NCBI GenBank assembly: GCA_026413225.1
Contig: CM048553.1
Coordinates: forward strand, 135,004,190-135,068,189
Direction of reading: 5' to 3'
DNA: 64,000 nt
Source: Otis tarda
Lineage: Eukaryota > Chordata > Aves > Otidiformes > Otididae
The notes under the pieces are model-generated. The model had not been told where the DNA came from and did no database searches. It was given only the letters and a program-made list of their open reading frames with translations. Below, piece by piece: positions 36,608 through 48,700 of the stretch. A program made the position numbers and the translations under genes. Positions within the stretch are counted from its first letter, which is position 1, and each line of letters opens with the position of its first letter.

Positions 36608-38190
36608 TTTGAGTTGGAAGGGATGTTTAAAGGCCATCTAGTCACACACCCCTGCAGTAAGCAGGGACATCTTCAACCAGATCAGGTTGCTCAGAGCCCC
36701 ATCCAACCCGGCCTTGAATCTTTCCAGGGATGGGGCATCTACCACCTCTCTGGGCAACCTATGCCAGTGTTCCACCACCATCATTGTAAAAAAATTTTTA
36801 ATGTCTAGTCTGAATCCCTCTATTTTAAAACCATTACTCCTCATCCTATTGTAACAGGCCCTGCTAAAGAGTTTTTCCTTGTCTTTCCTGTAAGCCCACT
36901 TTAGGTATTCAAAGGCTGCTATAATGTCTCCCCAGAGCCTTCTCTTCTCCAGGCTGAACAGCCCCAACAGCCCCAACTGTCTCAGCCTGTCATCACAGGA
37001 GAGGTGCTCCAGTCCTTCGATCATCTTCGTGGCCCTACTCTAGACTCTCTCCAACAGGTCTACGTCCTTCTTATGTTGGGGGCTCCATAGCTGGATGCAG
37101 TACTCCAGGTGGGGTCTCATGACAGCAGAATAGAGGGGCAGAACCACCTCCCTCATCATGCTGGCCATGCTTCTGTTGATGCAGTCCAGGATGTGGTCAG
37201 CTTTCTGGGCTGCAAGCGCACATTGTCAGCTCACATTGAGCTTCTTGTCCACCATCACTCCCAAATCCTTCTCCTCAGGGCTGGTCTCAATCCATTCTCC
37301 GCCCAGCCTATATTTGTGCCTGGGATTGCCCTGACCCATGTGCAGGACCTTGCACTTTGCCTGGTTGAACTTCATGAGGTTTGCTTGAGCCCACTTCTCC
37401 AGCCTGTCAAGGTCCCTCTGGATGGCATCCCTTCCCTCCAGCGTGTCAAGAGCACCACACAGCTTGGTGTCATTGGCGAACTTGCTGAGGGTGCACTCTA
37501 TCCCACTGTCCATGTCGCCGACAAAGATGTTAAACAGGGCTGGTCCCAATACTGACCCCTGAGGAATGCCATTCGTCACCAGTCTCCACTTGGACATTGA
37601 GTCATTGACCACAACTCTTTGAGTGCGGACATCCAGTCAATTCCTTATCCACCAAGTCATCCATCCATCAAAGCCATGCCTCTCCAGTTTAGAGACAAGG
37701 ATGTCCTGCAGGACAGTGTGAAATGCTTTGCACAACTCCAGGTAGATGACATCAGTTGCTTGTCTTTTGTCCACTGATGCTGTAACCCTGTCATAGAAGG
37801 CCACGAAATTGGTCAGGCACAATTTGCCCTTGGTGAAGCCGTGTTGGCTGTCACCGATCACCTTCTTATATTCCATGTGCCTTAGCATGGTTTCCAAAAG
37901 AATCGGCTCCATGATCTTGCCAGGCACAGAGGTGAGACTGACTGGCCTGTAGTTCCCTGGGTCTTCCTTATTTCCCTTTTTAAAAATAGGTGTATGTTAC
38001 CTCTTTTCCAGTCAGTGGGAACGTCACCAGACTGCCATGACTTCTCAAATACGATGGATGGTGGCTTGGCAACTTCATCCATCAGTTCTCAGGACCCACT
38101 GATATATTTCATCAGGTCCCATGGACTTGTGCATCTTCAGGTTCCTTATATAGTCTTGAATCTGCTCTTTTGCTACAGTGGGCAAAAATT
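36577..38190 (-). mobile_element. CR1 LINE, about 1.6 kb, antisense, with partial reverse transcriptase
   Basis: This is the longest CR1 copy here. Minus-strand frames carry CR1 ORF2 parts in order. At 38082-37882 there is D-E-V-A-K-P-P-S-I-V-F-E-K-S-W-Q; at 37927-37637 the segment with [10 protein letters not shown]; at 37612-37226 [11 protein letters not shown] and the catalytic motif. The region at 37024-36638 encodes the C-terminal [13 protein letters not shown] block. The normal F-A-D-D active-site motif reads F-A-N-D, and the frame is split by shifts and stops, so it cannot be active. The 5' part (endonuclease and ORF1) is missing. The 3' tail has become a pentanucleotide run (36577-36607). 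Confidence 0.95.
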
Positions 38191-39851
38191 TTGATCTATT
38201 AAATCCAGAATTTAAATTTATATATATTAAGTCCATAATTTCAGAAACCCTTTTTGAAAGCCTTGACCAAAGTTGATTCAGTTGTCACTGCCACAGCTGT
38301 GTTAATCTCAGAAGTGGTTTGAGGCAGAAAGTAGTGGAGCAGGACATAATTTTCATAGCTGGTTGAAACCACATTTCCTTGCACAGTAAGGCAAATAACA
38401 CAATGACTTATAGCTAGCATGGTATTGTGTGGAGCACTTTAACAACAGACTATGAGGCTCCATGGGCTGAAGCTTCTACTAATATGTGAGACTACAGTAC
38501 AGTTGAAGTAGTTATCTGAAATGACTTTTTATTCTTTAAGTTCAAGAATCGTTCTGAAGAAACTATGTAGCTAATGGAGAAAAGTTTAACTGTTGTTTGT
38601 CTTCAGCAGATGAATTTGAAAATGAGGAACTAGAGACTAATAAAGACTGAAGAGATGAAAGTAAGCTGCAAAATAAATGTGCTGAGTTAGAAGGAAAAAC
38701 AAATGTCTTAGTTATGATACATAAAAGTACAAGGAGATTTGGATATCATATGCAGCTGGTAATAATTTATAGTAAAATAATAATATATTCACAGAGCTGT
38801 AAAATGTAGAGCTTCACAGGCAATCTGCAGATTCATTGGCTGTCCAACAAGTGAGATGATGCACTACTAGTGTTACAGAACTGTCAACCCAACAAAGAAA
38901 GAAATAGTTTTGCTCTAGAAATTTGATCATTGATGGGTATTGTCACCCTCAGACTGAAAAGACATTGGTATTCCAGCTACATGCAACCAATTCTCTGGCC
39001 CTTGTTCACTTTGAGTACATGAAGCTTTTCATCTAACCTCCTGATGCACATAGGAATAAGACTCTGATCCCTCCAACCACTCTTCTGGCCAATCTGTCAT
39101 TCCTCCCTCAATCCTCCTCTGGATTTAAGCTGGCTGAATGAAATTCCTCAGCATATCCAGGAGTTTCGCAATACATAATCACAGCAATGCAGCTCTCTGT
39201 GCTAAGCCAACCAGAACAGATTATCTGGGCCTCCATGGAAATGGTCTTTCTTTTCATCGCTTTGCAGAAGTTATATGAAGCCTATATTTGGGTAATTGGA
39301 GGGGGGCATTTTCCAGTTACCTCAGCACATTACACCAACGGGAAGAAACTGTTACTTTACTCCATTAAAAATATGTTCAGTTGTCTAGAAGGATTTGTTG
39401 ATTATTTGTATGGTTGTTGAGACATATTCACAGCAAATTTATACAAATCCTTGCTCACTTATTGGCAATTAAGAGCCTTCCACTTCTCAGAGCATAGAGA
39501 TTTATGTATTCTCATTGGCTGCAGATAAATAAATACATAGTGACTATGCCAATGTGATTGCCAAGGCAAAGCAAAGTCCAGAAAATCAAAAAGCTGGATG
39601 CACTGGTAAATCAAGCCTTCATCCACTGCATGAGATATATTAGCCTGTTGGTATTATGGTTGATTTATGCATTAATTTTTGCAAAAAAAAAAAGGGTTTT
39701 TATCATATTTGCCTGGTAGATATTAACACACCAATTTTTACAAAGCTATCACATTTGGAGATGGGAAGCTTAGGTTTCTTCCTCAGAGCACTTTTCTTTG
39801 CCACCAATAGGGAAGGTTACTGAATCTCTATAGAGTATGTTTTCCTTACAG

Positions 39852-40030
39852 AAGCTCAAAAGAAACAAATGGAAGATAATGCTGATTTGATTCAAGAGGA
39901 ATGCATATCAGAGAATGCAGATAACTCTACAGAAGAGCCAATTGAAGGAGGGCCAGATGCAGATGGGGATGGAGAAGATATGACTGATGGGATAGAGGAG
40001 GATTTTGATGAGGATGGCAGCAATGAGCTG
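39852..40030 (+). CDS. RALYL: RALYL coding exon, acidic C-terminal region, 179 nt
   Basis: After AA completing Glu, the exon reads A-Q-K-K-Q-M-E-D-N-A-D-L-I-Q-E-E-C-I-S-E, then N-A-D-N-S-T-E-E-P-I-E-G-G-P-D-A-D-G-D-G, and E-D-M-T-D-G-I-E-E-D-F-D-E-D-G-S-N-E-L, ending at a codon boundary. The acceptor is ttccttacag and the donor gtaagga (from 40031). About a third of the residues are Asp or Glu, matching the acidic tail of RALYL and hnRNP C, which is thought to modulate RNA and partner binding. Compared with the mammalian protein as I remember it, there is an extra D-G pair in the P-D-A-D-G stretch, a small in-frame length difference in a repeat-like acidic run. The open frame continues into the intron to a stop at 40139-40141, so intron retention would give a different C-terminus. 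Confidence 0.97.
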
Positions 40031-42467
40031 GTAAGGAATAAGCATGCCATGTATGTCTATACAGTTGGTACAACTAACTACAGAGAAACAACAATCTGGG
40101 TTGACAAAATAAGCTCACAGCAGCACTGTGATATTCCATAACTAGTGTTTAGTCCTACATTGTTCATACACTGTAGTGTCAATTAAGCATAGAGTCCTCT
40201 GAGAAGAAACAAGAAAAATATATTTTACTACACTTGGTGATTTTAGAAAGGAAGTGAAATGTACTTTAAATTGGCTTACAGTTATTAATTTACATTTACT
40301 GAAATGTAGATGAGAAAGGAAAACGTGGTGTGCTTTTTTTTTTTAAACTGGAACATTTCAAAATTAAATTAGATTCTAGAATAGAGAACTTTCTCATTAT
40401 TAAACATATGCTCCCCCATAATCCCCAGTCCCTGCCTTCCATGTGTATCTTCTAAAGGCTGCATTGGCAGCTACATATTTTTTTGATTGAAGGATTTTTC
40501 CTTAGGAAATGTTTGCCTAAGAAATGTTTGGGTTTCCAGCCTGAGCCTGCACCTGTCATGAAATGCCCATGATGTTGTTAAACTTCTAAGTTCTTCTAGA
40601 GAAACGTTAAAAAACATTTTGAAAGTCAGATTTATACTTTTTTATTAATTCCTGATAGAACGGATCAGTCACATTGTTTAAGACTGTATAATACTCTCCC
40701 GCTCTTCCCAGCTTTCATATTCTTCTGCTTTGAGCAGAAATCACTTCTGTTGCTCAGTGTCACTGTCCGTGCTTGCTTTTTAACACATGTTTAATCAAAT
40801 GTGCACTGCAAAAATCATTCAGGGAAGCCAACAGAAGGAAGTTAGCAATGGGCACAGCTGAACCAACACCAAGTCTGGAGTAACAGGTCATGTGAATAAC
40901 CAGTGTTTTGTACTGCTTACTGCAAACACAATTTAAATCTACTGAGGGTTCGTGTCCCTTTAGCCAGCACAAGGCCGTCTTGAATTTACAAATCCTGAAT
41001 AGTATTATGCCCAGGAGAAGCTACTGCAACATGAATCCTCTCATCTTTTAACATGCAATGTAGAATAGATGATATTATCACTTTTTCTCAAAGGAACAGG
41101 TTCCCCTGCACAGATATGATGGATGTCTGTAGGAAGTTGTCACTCTGAATTTGTAGGAAGTTGAAATCTTGTGATGAATAAATAGTTGTAAATCTAATAT
41201 CCCACCATGGCTAATACCAGATCAGCTGAAGTGATATTAGCAATAGGGGTGACGACAGTTTAATACGACTGGTGGGTTTTGCACTAATTAGGTGTCAGAC
41301 CCCCTACTGCAGGCAACAAGTGAGGAAGTTAACATACAGTATATTAGCCTCTGATTGTTCAGTGCTGTCATTTCACCCTGTGGGTATGACACATTTAGCA
41401 TAAATCTACACTATATAAAGAAGCATGATGTAGAAGAATTTTTTTCATCTAGCAAAGGCCTAAGCAGGAAAGTTTCTAAAAAGCAAGCAGCACAGGAAGA
41501 CTTCATTAGCAGTGAAAGTCTGGAATCAGCACAGCCACATTTGCACACTGCTGCTTGCAAGCTAAAAAGCCTTCCCAAGACTTACGTTATGGAATTAGTC
41601 GACATGCTGCATGTTGCAGACACAAGTCCAAAGACAGCTGAGAGGTCTGAGCCACACATCTAAGTCATGGAGGGGAACCAGTTCCATTTTCTCTGCCTGC
41701 CGTTACTGAGCCCCTTGAGTGCCAGGAGGAGGTGGCTCCATGCACGTGGAGAGTGACATCCTCTGCCTTGCACCCTAGCACTCATGAATGACATTCCCCC
41801 AACCCCGACATGGTGGTGGCAAGAAAAGACCAAGGAAGAACACTTACGTGCATCGCCTCAGTCAGGTGTAGTCCACCCCAATGCCAGGGCAGTGAAGCCA
41901 GTCAGCCTCGTGCCTTCCACCTTCCCAAATGCTGAGACCTTCTAGACGAGAAACTGGCAGTATTGTAGAACTTAAAACTCAGAAACAAGATTACCACTGA
42001 TATAAAATATTTGTGCCTTTCATCTTCCCTTGCCATTTTCCTCAAGATTTGGAAGAGGCCACTTCACCTTAGTTTTCCTCCCTTTTACAATGGGATAATA
42101 ACACTTTATTTCTTTTGCAAAGCCTAGGGAGATCAGCAGATGAAAAACTACTATGGATGGGATAAAGGATTGCTTTACAAAGGATTACTTCCAAGAAATC
42201 TCTGGCAATGGGTGTTTCCCACAGAAAGGCAACTGTAAATTGAACTCTGCATCTTTCTTCTGCAGTTTTTACCCAAACACTCAGTAGTATTGGCCAGTAC
42301 CGTTATAATATGAAGCTGGTAGTTTATGATGCATATTGTAATTCAGTATGTTTTTCACTTACTCTTACATATATTTATGTAGATATAATGGCCAATTCCT
42401 ATTAGTGGTTTTACGTTCCACTCCAATCACTGAAAGTGAGTAAGAATACTATCAAATATACGTGTGG

Positions 42468-42766
42468 GGACAAACCTTTTAGCAGGCCATGTAGCAATAG
42501 GATAAGGGGTAATGGTTTTACACTAAAAGAGAGTAGATTTAGACTGGGCATAAGGAAAAATTTTTTTACAATGACGGTGGTGGAACACTGGCACAGGTTG
42601 CCCAGAGAGGTGATTGATGGCCCATCCCTGGAAACATTCAAGGCCAGGTTGGACAGGGCTCTGAGCAACCTGATCTGGTCGAAGATGTCCCTGCTCCTTG
42701 CAGGGGGGATGGACTAGATGACCTTTAAAGGTCCCTTCCAACCCAAACTATGCTACGATTCTATCA
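42468..42766 (+). mobile_element. CR1 LINE 3' end, about 300 bp
   Basis: The frame at 42436-42717 contains the CR1 ORF2 C-terminus (V-E-H-W-H-R-L-P-R-E-V-I-D-G-P-S-L-E-T-F-K-A-R-L-D, shown with its natural substitutions). This is followed by 'ttgcaggggggatggactagatgacc' and a degraded tail 'acgattctatcatg'. It is 5'-truncated and in sense with RALYL. Confidence 0.93.
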
Positions 42767-45688
42767 TGTAGTGAATACCCTAGTAGGAGTACTTGGGATT
42801 TCAGTCTGTTTCTACCCATTCTGTGCCCTGCTATATGGCATTACCCTCTGTTTTGTGAAGAGTAAAGTAGTAAAGATAAGCTTGTTATAAAAAAAAAAAA
42901 GAAGTCCTAACAGATGTTGTTCTCCTGGTTTATGAAAACTAAGTTATTTAGTAAAAAGAGCTGAATAATAGCAAATTTGTTATTTTGGAACAGAGCTGGT
43001 TACAACTCATTTGAGGGAAAAAAAAAGATTTTTTAAGCATGAAAAGTGTTAAATGTGAAACAATTAGGACAAACTTTCTATGTGTAAAAACATAACCTTG
43101 GACTCAGAATAAGAAATGCCTCCGAAGGGCATTTTTTATTGAAATCTATAATCTTGTCCAAATACATAGCAAAAGGGATTTAGGAGGATGATGGAAAAAA
43201 AATCTTTTCTTTCATCACTAAAAGCAGCAGAGCAAATATAAAAACATTTGAAACGGGCATAGCTAATGTTCTGAAGTCAGTTCAGCAGCAAAAATTGGTT
43301 GTGCGTCCACTAGTTTGAAAAATATTATTAGAGGGAGAGAGAAATATGACTCAAATTTAGATCTTAACTTCTTTTGCAGTGCTTCATATTTAGCTGTAAA
43401 TCTCCTGCCAAGCCACTTGCCAATAACCTGCTGCAGGACTCTTCTTGCTGAATAGGATACTGTTGTCTCCTTTTTGTTTCCCCTGTGAGCAGCCCTAAGG
43501 CTGCCAGTAAAGGGAAGTGTTCAATAAGGCAGACCCACTGCCGGAGTCCAGCTGCTGTGGGAACGGAGCTTCTGAATCTGTGTATGCGGGTCTGCATCTT
43601 TGGACTAGAGGACTCAAAAATATATTTCTTTCTCTATTTTTAATTCTAACTTGCAAAAGAAGTGACTATGCAGAATGTATACTGTGGGTTTAGGTGGTAG
43701 GATCAGTTCTTTAAATTCACATGCTGTCTGTTTGGAGGAACAGGTTATTGCGCATTAACTGAGTGATGGCAGCTGTCCTCCTGCCACCTTTCAGCCTAGA
43801 CCAATTGTAAAGAGATGGGAAGTAGTTTAGCCTGCAGTCTGAGTTAAGTCAGGCATGGATTTAAGGAGACTTTAGCCTCTTCATTTACCTGCCTGGCTGC
43901 ACACACAAAAACACATCACATTCAACAGCTGCACACCTTCTTCATCCACCATTTAGATCAGGATGTTGTTCATCCCTGCATTGTCATTTTCTGTGGACTA
44001 AAGACATGCCCACAAACTGTCGTTATGGCTCAGCTGAAGTGTGAAAACATTTTACACCACAATAACTTGATTGCCCATCTGAACTCTAATTCAAGACATG
44101 CTGCATTTGAAGTATCTGCTGCAGTCATCAAACATTACCTTTTGGGAAGGTGTCTTTTGTACCAACTGTTTGCCTACAAACGTCTCTCAGTAAGTGTCTC
44201 CAGTGCTGCAGACACTCCAGTTTGAGGATCTTTTCAGAACAATCCCCAAAGACTTTTGCTGTACTGATACACTGAAGATTCTTTAAATGGTGATTTCATC
44301 TAGATGATCCAGCTATGTACAGATATGTCAAATAGTTGATCTCAACCTGCTCTGTGAAGAGTGTCATAAACTTCTCACCTACATGCTCTTACATGTTGTC
44401 TTTCCACTCCTCCTTGTACAAGGACATGCAATAACATATTGTAGCTATACATATATTAAATATTTACTAACTTGGAATGTAGCATCCAAGTTTATTCTAC
44501 AACTCATGCCACTTAACTGACCATCAGAGGTAGCTGGAGTGAATGAAAACTTCAAGTCTGTTTCCTTTGCTTCTTTTAGATTAAAAAAAAAAAAGTAGTT
44601 GGTTATTGCAGATTTTACTGGACCCATGAGTCAGGCTCTCTATCCACTCCTCACATTGAACAGTTTCTAGTTGCAGTGAATTAAAAACTTTTATGTTCCT
44701 TCTTAGTGCATCTTAGTACATCCTCTTATTGCTCTTCATCTAAACTGTCCCTCAACAGTGCAACAAAGGAAGCAACACACCTATGCAGCTTCCTGTTTAC
44801 TACTTTTACTTTCATGTTTACTAAATTCATCTCACACACAAATCACAAACAGGCCACAAATCACTGGAACACAAGTCATCAGGGATATCAAGCGGTTTTA
44901 AGGTGCCTGTCACAGCTTAAATTGTAAGGAGTGGGAAGGAAAGCCAATAAACTCCTCTCATTCCCACAGCTGCACAGCAGAGAAGTCACCTTTGCAGCAC
45001 AGTCCAACACACATTTTGGTATCTGAGAAGCAGCTTGGTCTGAGAGCCTCTAAAACAAGCCCCTTCCCCTTACTGGAAGTGGCATGGGCAGTGTGTGGCG
45101 TGGTGAGGGCATGCAGGAAAAGCATTGCTAAATTAGCATACGCGGTCGTTTCCCTACTCTGCTGATTTAGCCCCTGGACAACCCAGGGCAGGCCCAGAGC
45201 ATTTCATACATCGTCGCTGAACTTGTTTCACATGGCACTAACCGATCATGGAGGAAGCACTGGCTCAAAATGAACCATAACTTATCACCTTAATCCTCTT
45301 GTAAATACCAAAGGTGGTATCCAATTAACTATCTGAAATCCTGAAATATTGTAGATTTGGGGAAAAAAAAAGTCATTTGCAGCTAATGCTTAATAAAATA
45401 CCAACAAACTAATTAATTGGAATGAGTTATACACAAGCAGTAGTATCTATATTACATTGCCTGAGAAGAATAGTTTCTATCAAACTGTCAGCCTTTCATA
45501 ATAAATAACTATAACAATAATAGCACAGCAGTAGTTCAGTAGTTAAGCATTCAGTGGAGCAAACAGTGTTTTCTGATAGAGCATGTGATCCCAATGATTT
45601 CAAATACAATAGATTTACAGTGTCGTAACTCAGATCAGACTCTGGTTGGTGCTTGTCTGGAATTTGAAGGATATATTCACAGCCCACA

Positions 45689-45713
45689 CATAAAATCACA
45701 TTGTGATTTTATG
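45689..45713. repeat. Perfect hairpin, 11-bp arms, 3-nt loop
   Basis: CATAAAATCAC (45689-45699), loop ATT, GTGATTTTATG (45703-45713). Eleven matching base pairs around a tight loop is slightly more than expected by chance at any one site. There is no nearby feature to connect it to. Confidence 0.8.
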
Positions 45714-48700
45714 CTGGTGTAGCTATGCTAAAAATAATGAAGCCACACAAGCATTAGATGGGAGTTCCACAATAATGAGTCACCTTTAATGAGATGTCTT
45801 GAGAGGTATTTTTATTAAATTATATCAGAAACAAAAGGTACAGAGACCATGCAAGGCCCAGTTCTGGTTACAATGTAGATTTACCACAGTTATTTCAAGA
45901 ACAATTATATAGTTCTCTTTCTATTAAGTATATTTCCATTACATTTACCTCTCAAGGATATTTCATTTCTTACTGGTGTCCATTTCTCCACCTCTGCACT
46001 GCACGTCTTCAATCTATCAGATTTCTCTCTAACATCTGATAGAAAATCACGTTTCAAACGTAAATACCAGAAAGTGCCACAAACAAAAAACTCAGGATAA
46101 TCCCCTTGCTGCACTACGTTTCGTTATGCAAAAGTAAAAACATTATGATATAATAATAGCTATATTTCATATGGGAATTAATACAAATTCCATTTAAATC
46201 AATGGAACCAACTAGTACTTTAAAGCTTATCAAAAACATTTCCACCCCTATAAGTAGTTAAAGGGAAATTAAAGTAATTTAATAGCAAATTTGTATGAAA
46301 CAGTGAAACTTTACTTTCACTATTTCGCATGAGAATTTAGCAATGAAAATCCTCAGCAGAGAGTAGAATATGATTTACAGAAAAGGAATACATTTTTTCT
46401 GCTGAATTCCATGTAATTTAAGACCAATTTTGCATATCTCAAATAGCAAAATTGATCAAAGATGTTCCTATGTGATAGGATTGATAATACTTAACTTATT
46501 ATTGTAAGCAAAGTGGATTTTTCATTACCCTTTTAGATGCATTTTTTTTCCTGTCAATAGCATCAGGGCAGACCAGACTGACTCTTCTATAATCAGCAGA
46601 ATTAGGCTGATTAGGCATGTCAAAAAGATCAATAGCTACTGTGAAAATTTGCAGCTTGCTAAGTGCACTTAAACAGGGTACTACTTAAAAAAAAAAAAAA
46701 AAAGGAAAAAAAAATTAATTAATGTTAATGACTGAAGGAACATTGTGCCAGAAATCTTATTTACATTACTTTAAATATCATTGAGACCAAGTAAAATTTA
46801 ATCTTTTTGCTGCACTGGACATTTTGGACTTCACTGAAATCTTGCTCTCGGTGTCGGGGGAAACATGAAGCTCTTCATTCCTAAGACAAATGAATAGGTA
46901 AAAGATTGTGTTCACTTGATAAATATCAGTGCAAGATGTTTGTACTTGAGCAAGCTAAGAAAGTCATTAGGGGCCGCATACCCGACAGATACTAATGTGT
47001 TGTACCTTCCAAAGCTGCAGTAAATCTAATAACCTGTGACTGAAAAAATGGAGAAAGTAATAAAAGCATGTCATAAAATCAAAAATGGTAAGAAATTTCC
47101 TGACGTGCCTTTTTGTTATATTTAATACATGCAAAAGTAGACGTGTGTGTTGTTCACACGCTGCTGTATGGGTCATTGGAAAGGCCTTGCTACCAGCTCC
47201 TCCTCCCCATTTTTCCTGGCAATTTCTCAGTAGAAGACTTCGTAAGTGGTGTTCAGGGTTTTAATCAGGTTACTCCTGACTGACTAGATAATATTTTTCT
47301 AATTACTATTTTTATCCTATTCCCTACATATCAGGCAGCAACCTGCAGAAAATGCGAGCACTGTTATCATGCACTTTGTGTCTCTCTTTCTACTAGACTT
47401 CCCTGCCTGTAATTGCATATTTGTAAAATGAATGAGCAAAATAACTTTGTCACCTTTCACATCTATCCCTCCGAATCTGCTCTGTATTTACCCCCTAGTT
47501 AAAAAAAAACCTCAAAACTATAAAACTTTTAGAACATTTATAATGTAAATAATATAATTAATATGCAGACATTAGACTGTTACAGAGTTGATGCAAAAGA
47601 GCTTGAAAATAATGGTTTTTTCTTCTGTTTATCCATTGTTTAAGCAAAGGCTGGGGAATCAGGAAGTTAAGGTCCCATTCTCAGCTTAGCCATTGAGCCA
47701 AGATGGTGGGCAACGTGTCTCAGCAGATCGAATGTGCACGTAGACTCAGCCTCTCTTTCTAAGGCCAGACTAATAGGTGCCTTTGGTCCTACAGCCATTA
47801 TGACAAATGGGCATTCTCCAAATACATGGTTTAAACTTGTAAAAATTATATGCTTTTCAGTCAAGAAAATTGCAAATTTTATTTTGCCCCAAACTTTTTT
47901 TTTTCCCCCCTCTCTCAGTAGATTTATCATTATTTACTATTCATTATTCATTTTTGTGCTAATTTCATTTTGGGTTCGTAAGTTTGGGGTTTTTTTTTTT
48001 CTTCTTAGGCAGAACTATGTGTTTATCTTAAGCTTTTAGGTAAGAATAACGTAGTCATGGTGCTTGATGTTTTTGAGACATCAATATTTAATTTTAATGG
48101 CTTAGCTTCAACTGTCAAAAACAACTGTTGTGCCTCCATTTAAAAAAAAAAAAAAAACAACCAAACAAAAACCCACTAACCTGTGAATTGATTCAGAGAC
48201 AAATAATGCTGTCAGATCAGGCCAAAAACTCTTAGACATGTAAACAAAATACTTGCCTAAATAAGATTAATTCCTCTTTGATATAATGTAATTGACCTTA
48301 ATATTCAGTACTAATGGCCTGGTTTTGTTTGTTCTATGTAAGTAAACCAGAATTAGCTCCACAGATTTAACTAGCCTAAAATTCATGAGCATGGAGTCCA
48401 TCTCTGAGTGCAGTATGGAAAGAGGACAGCCAAACACCACCCAGAAGCAAACCTAGATCCTTTTTCAGAGGAGGATGATGGTGGCTTATAAAAAAGACTG
48501 AAGCTTCTTGCTGTAACTTATGGCTAACAAAGAAATATAAGATTTAATTGAAGTAACACAACAACTTAAATGTGAAGATTGATTCCAGTTTCCACCCCTG
48601 AGTATTTTTGCCAATGTAATTTTCACCAGTTCTGGTGGAGTTCTGGTGCTCTTCTTTTACCTGCCTGTATACTGGTTGACTCCAGTAGACTTGGGATGAC

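Noticed and set aside
37226..37927. Reverse-transcriptase-like frames as a functional gene
   Set aside because: They belong to a single 5'-truncated CR1 copy with frame breaks and a changed catalytic motif.
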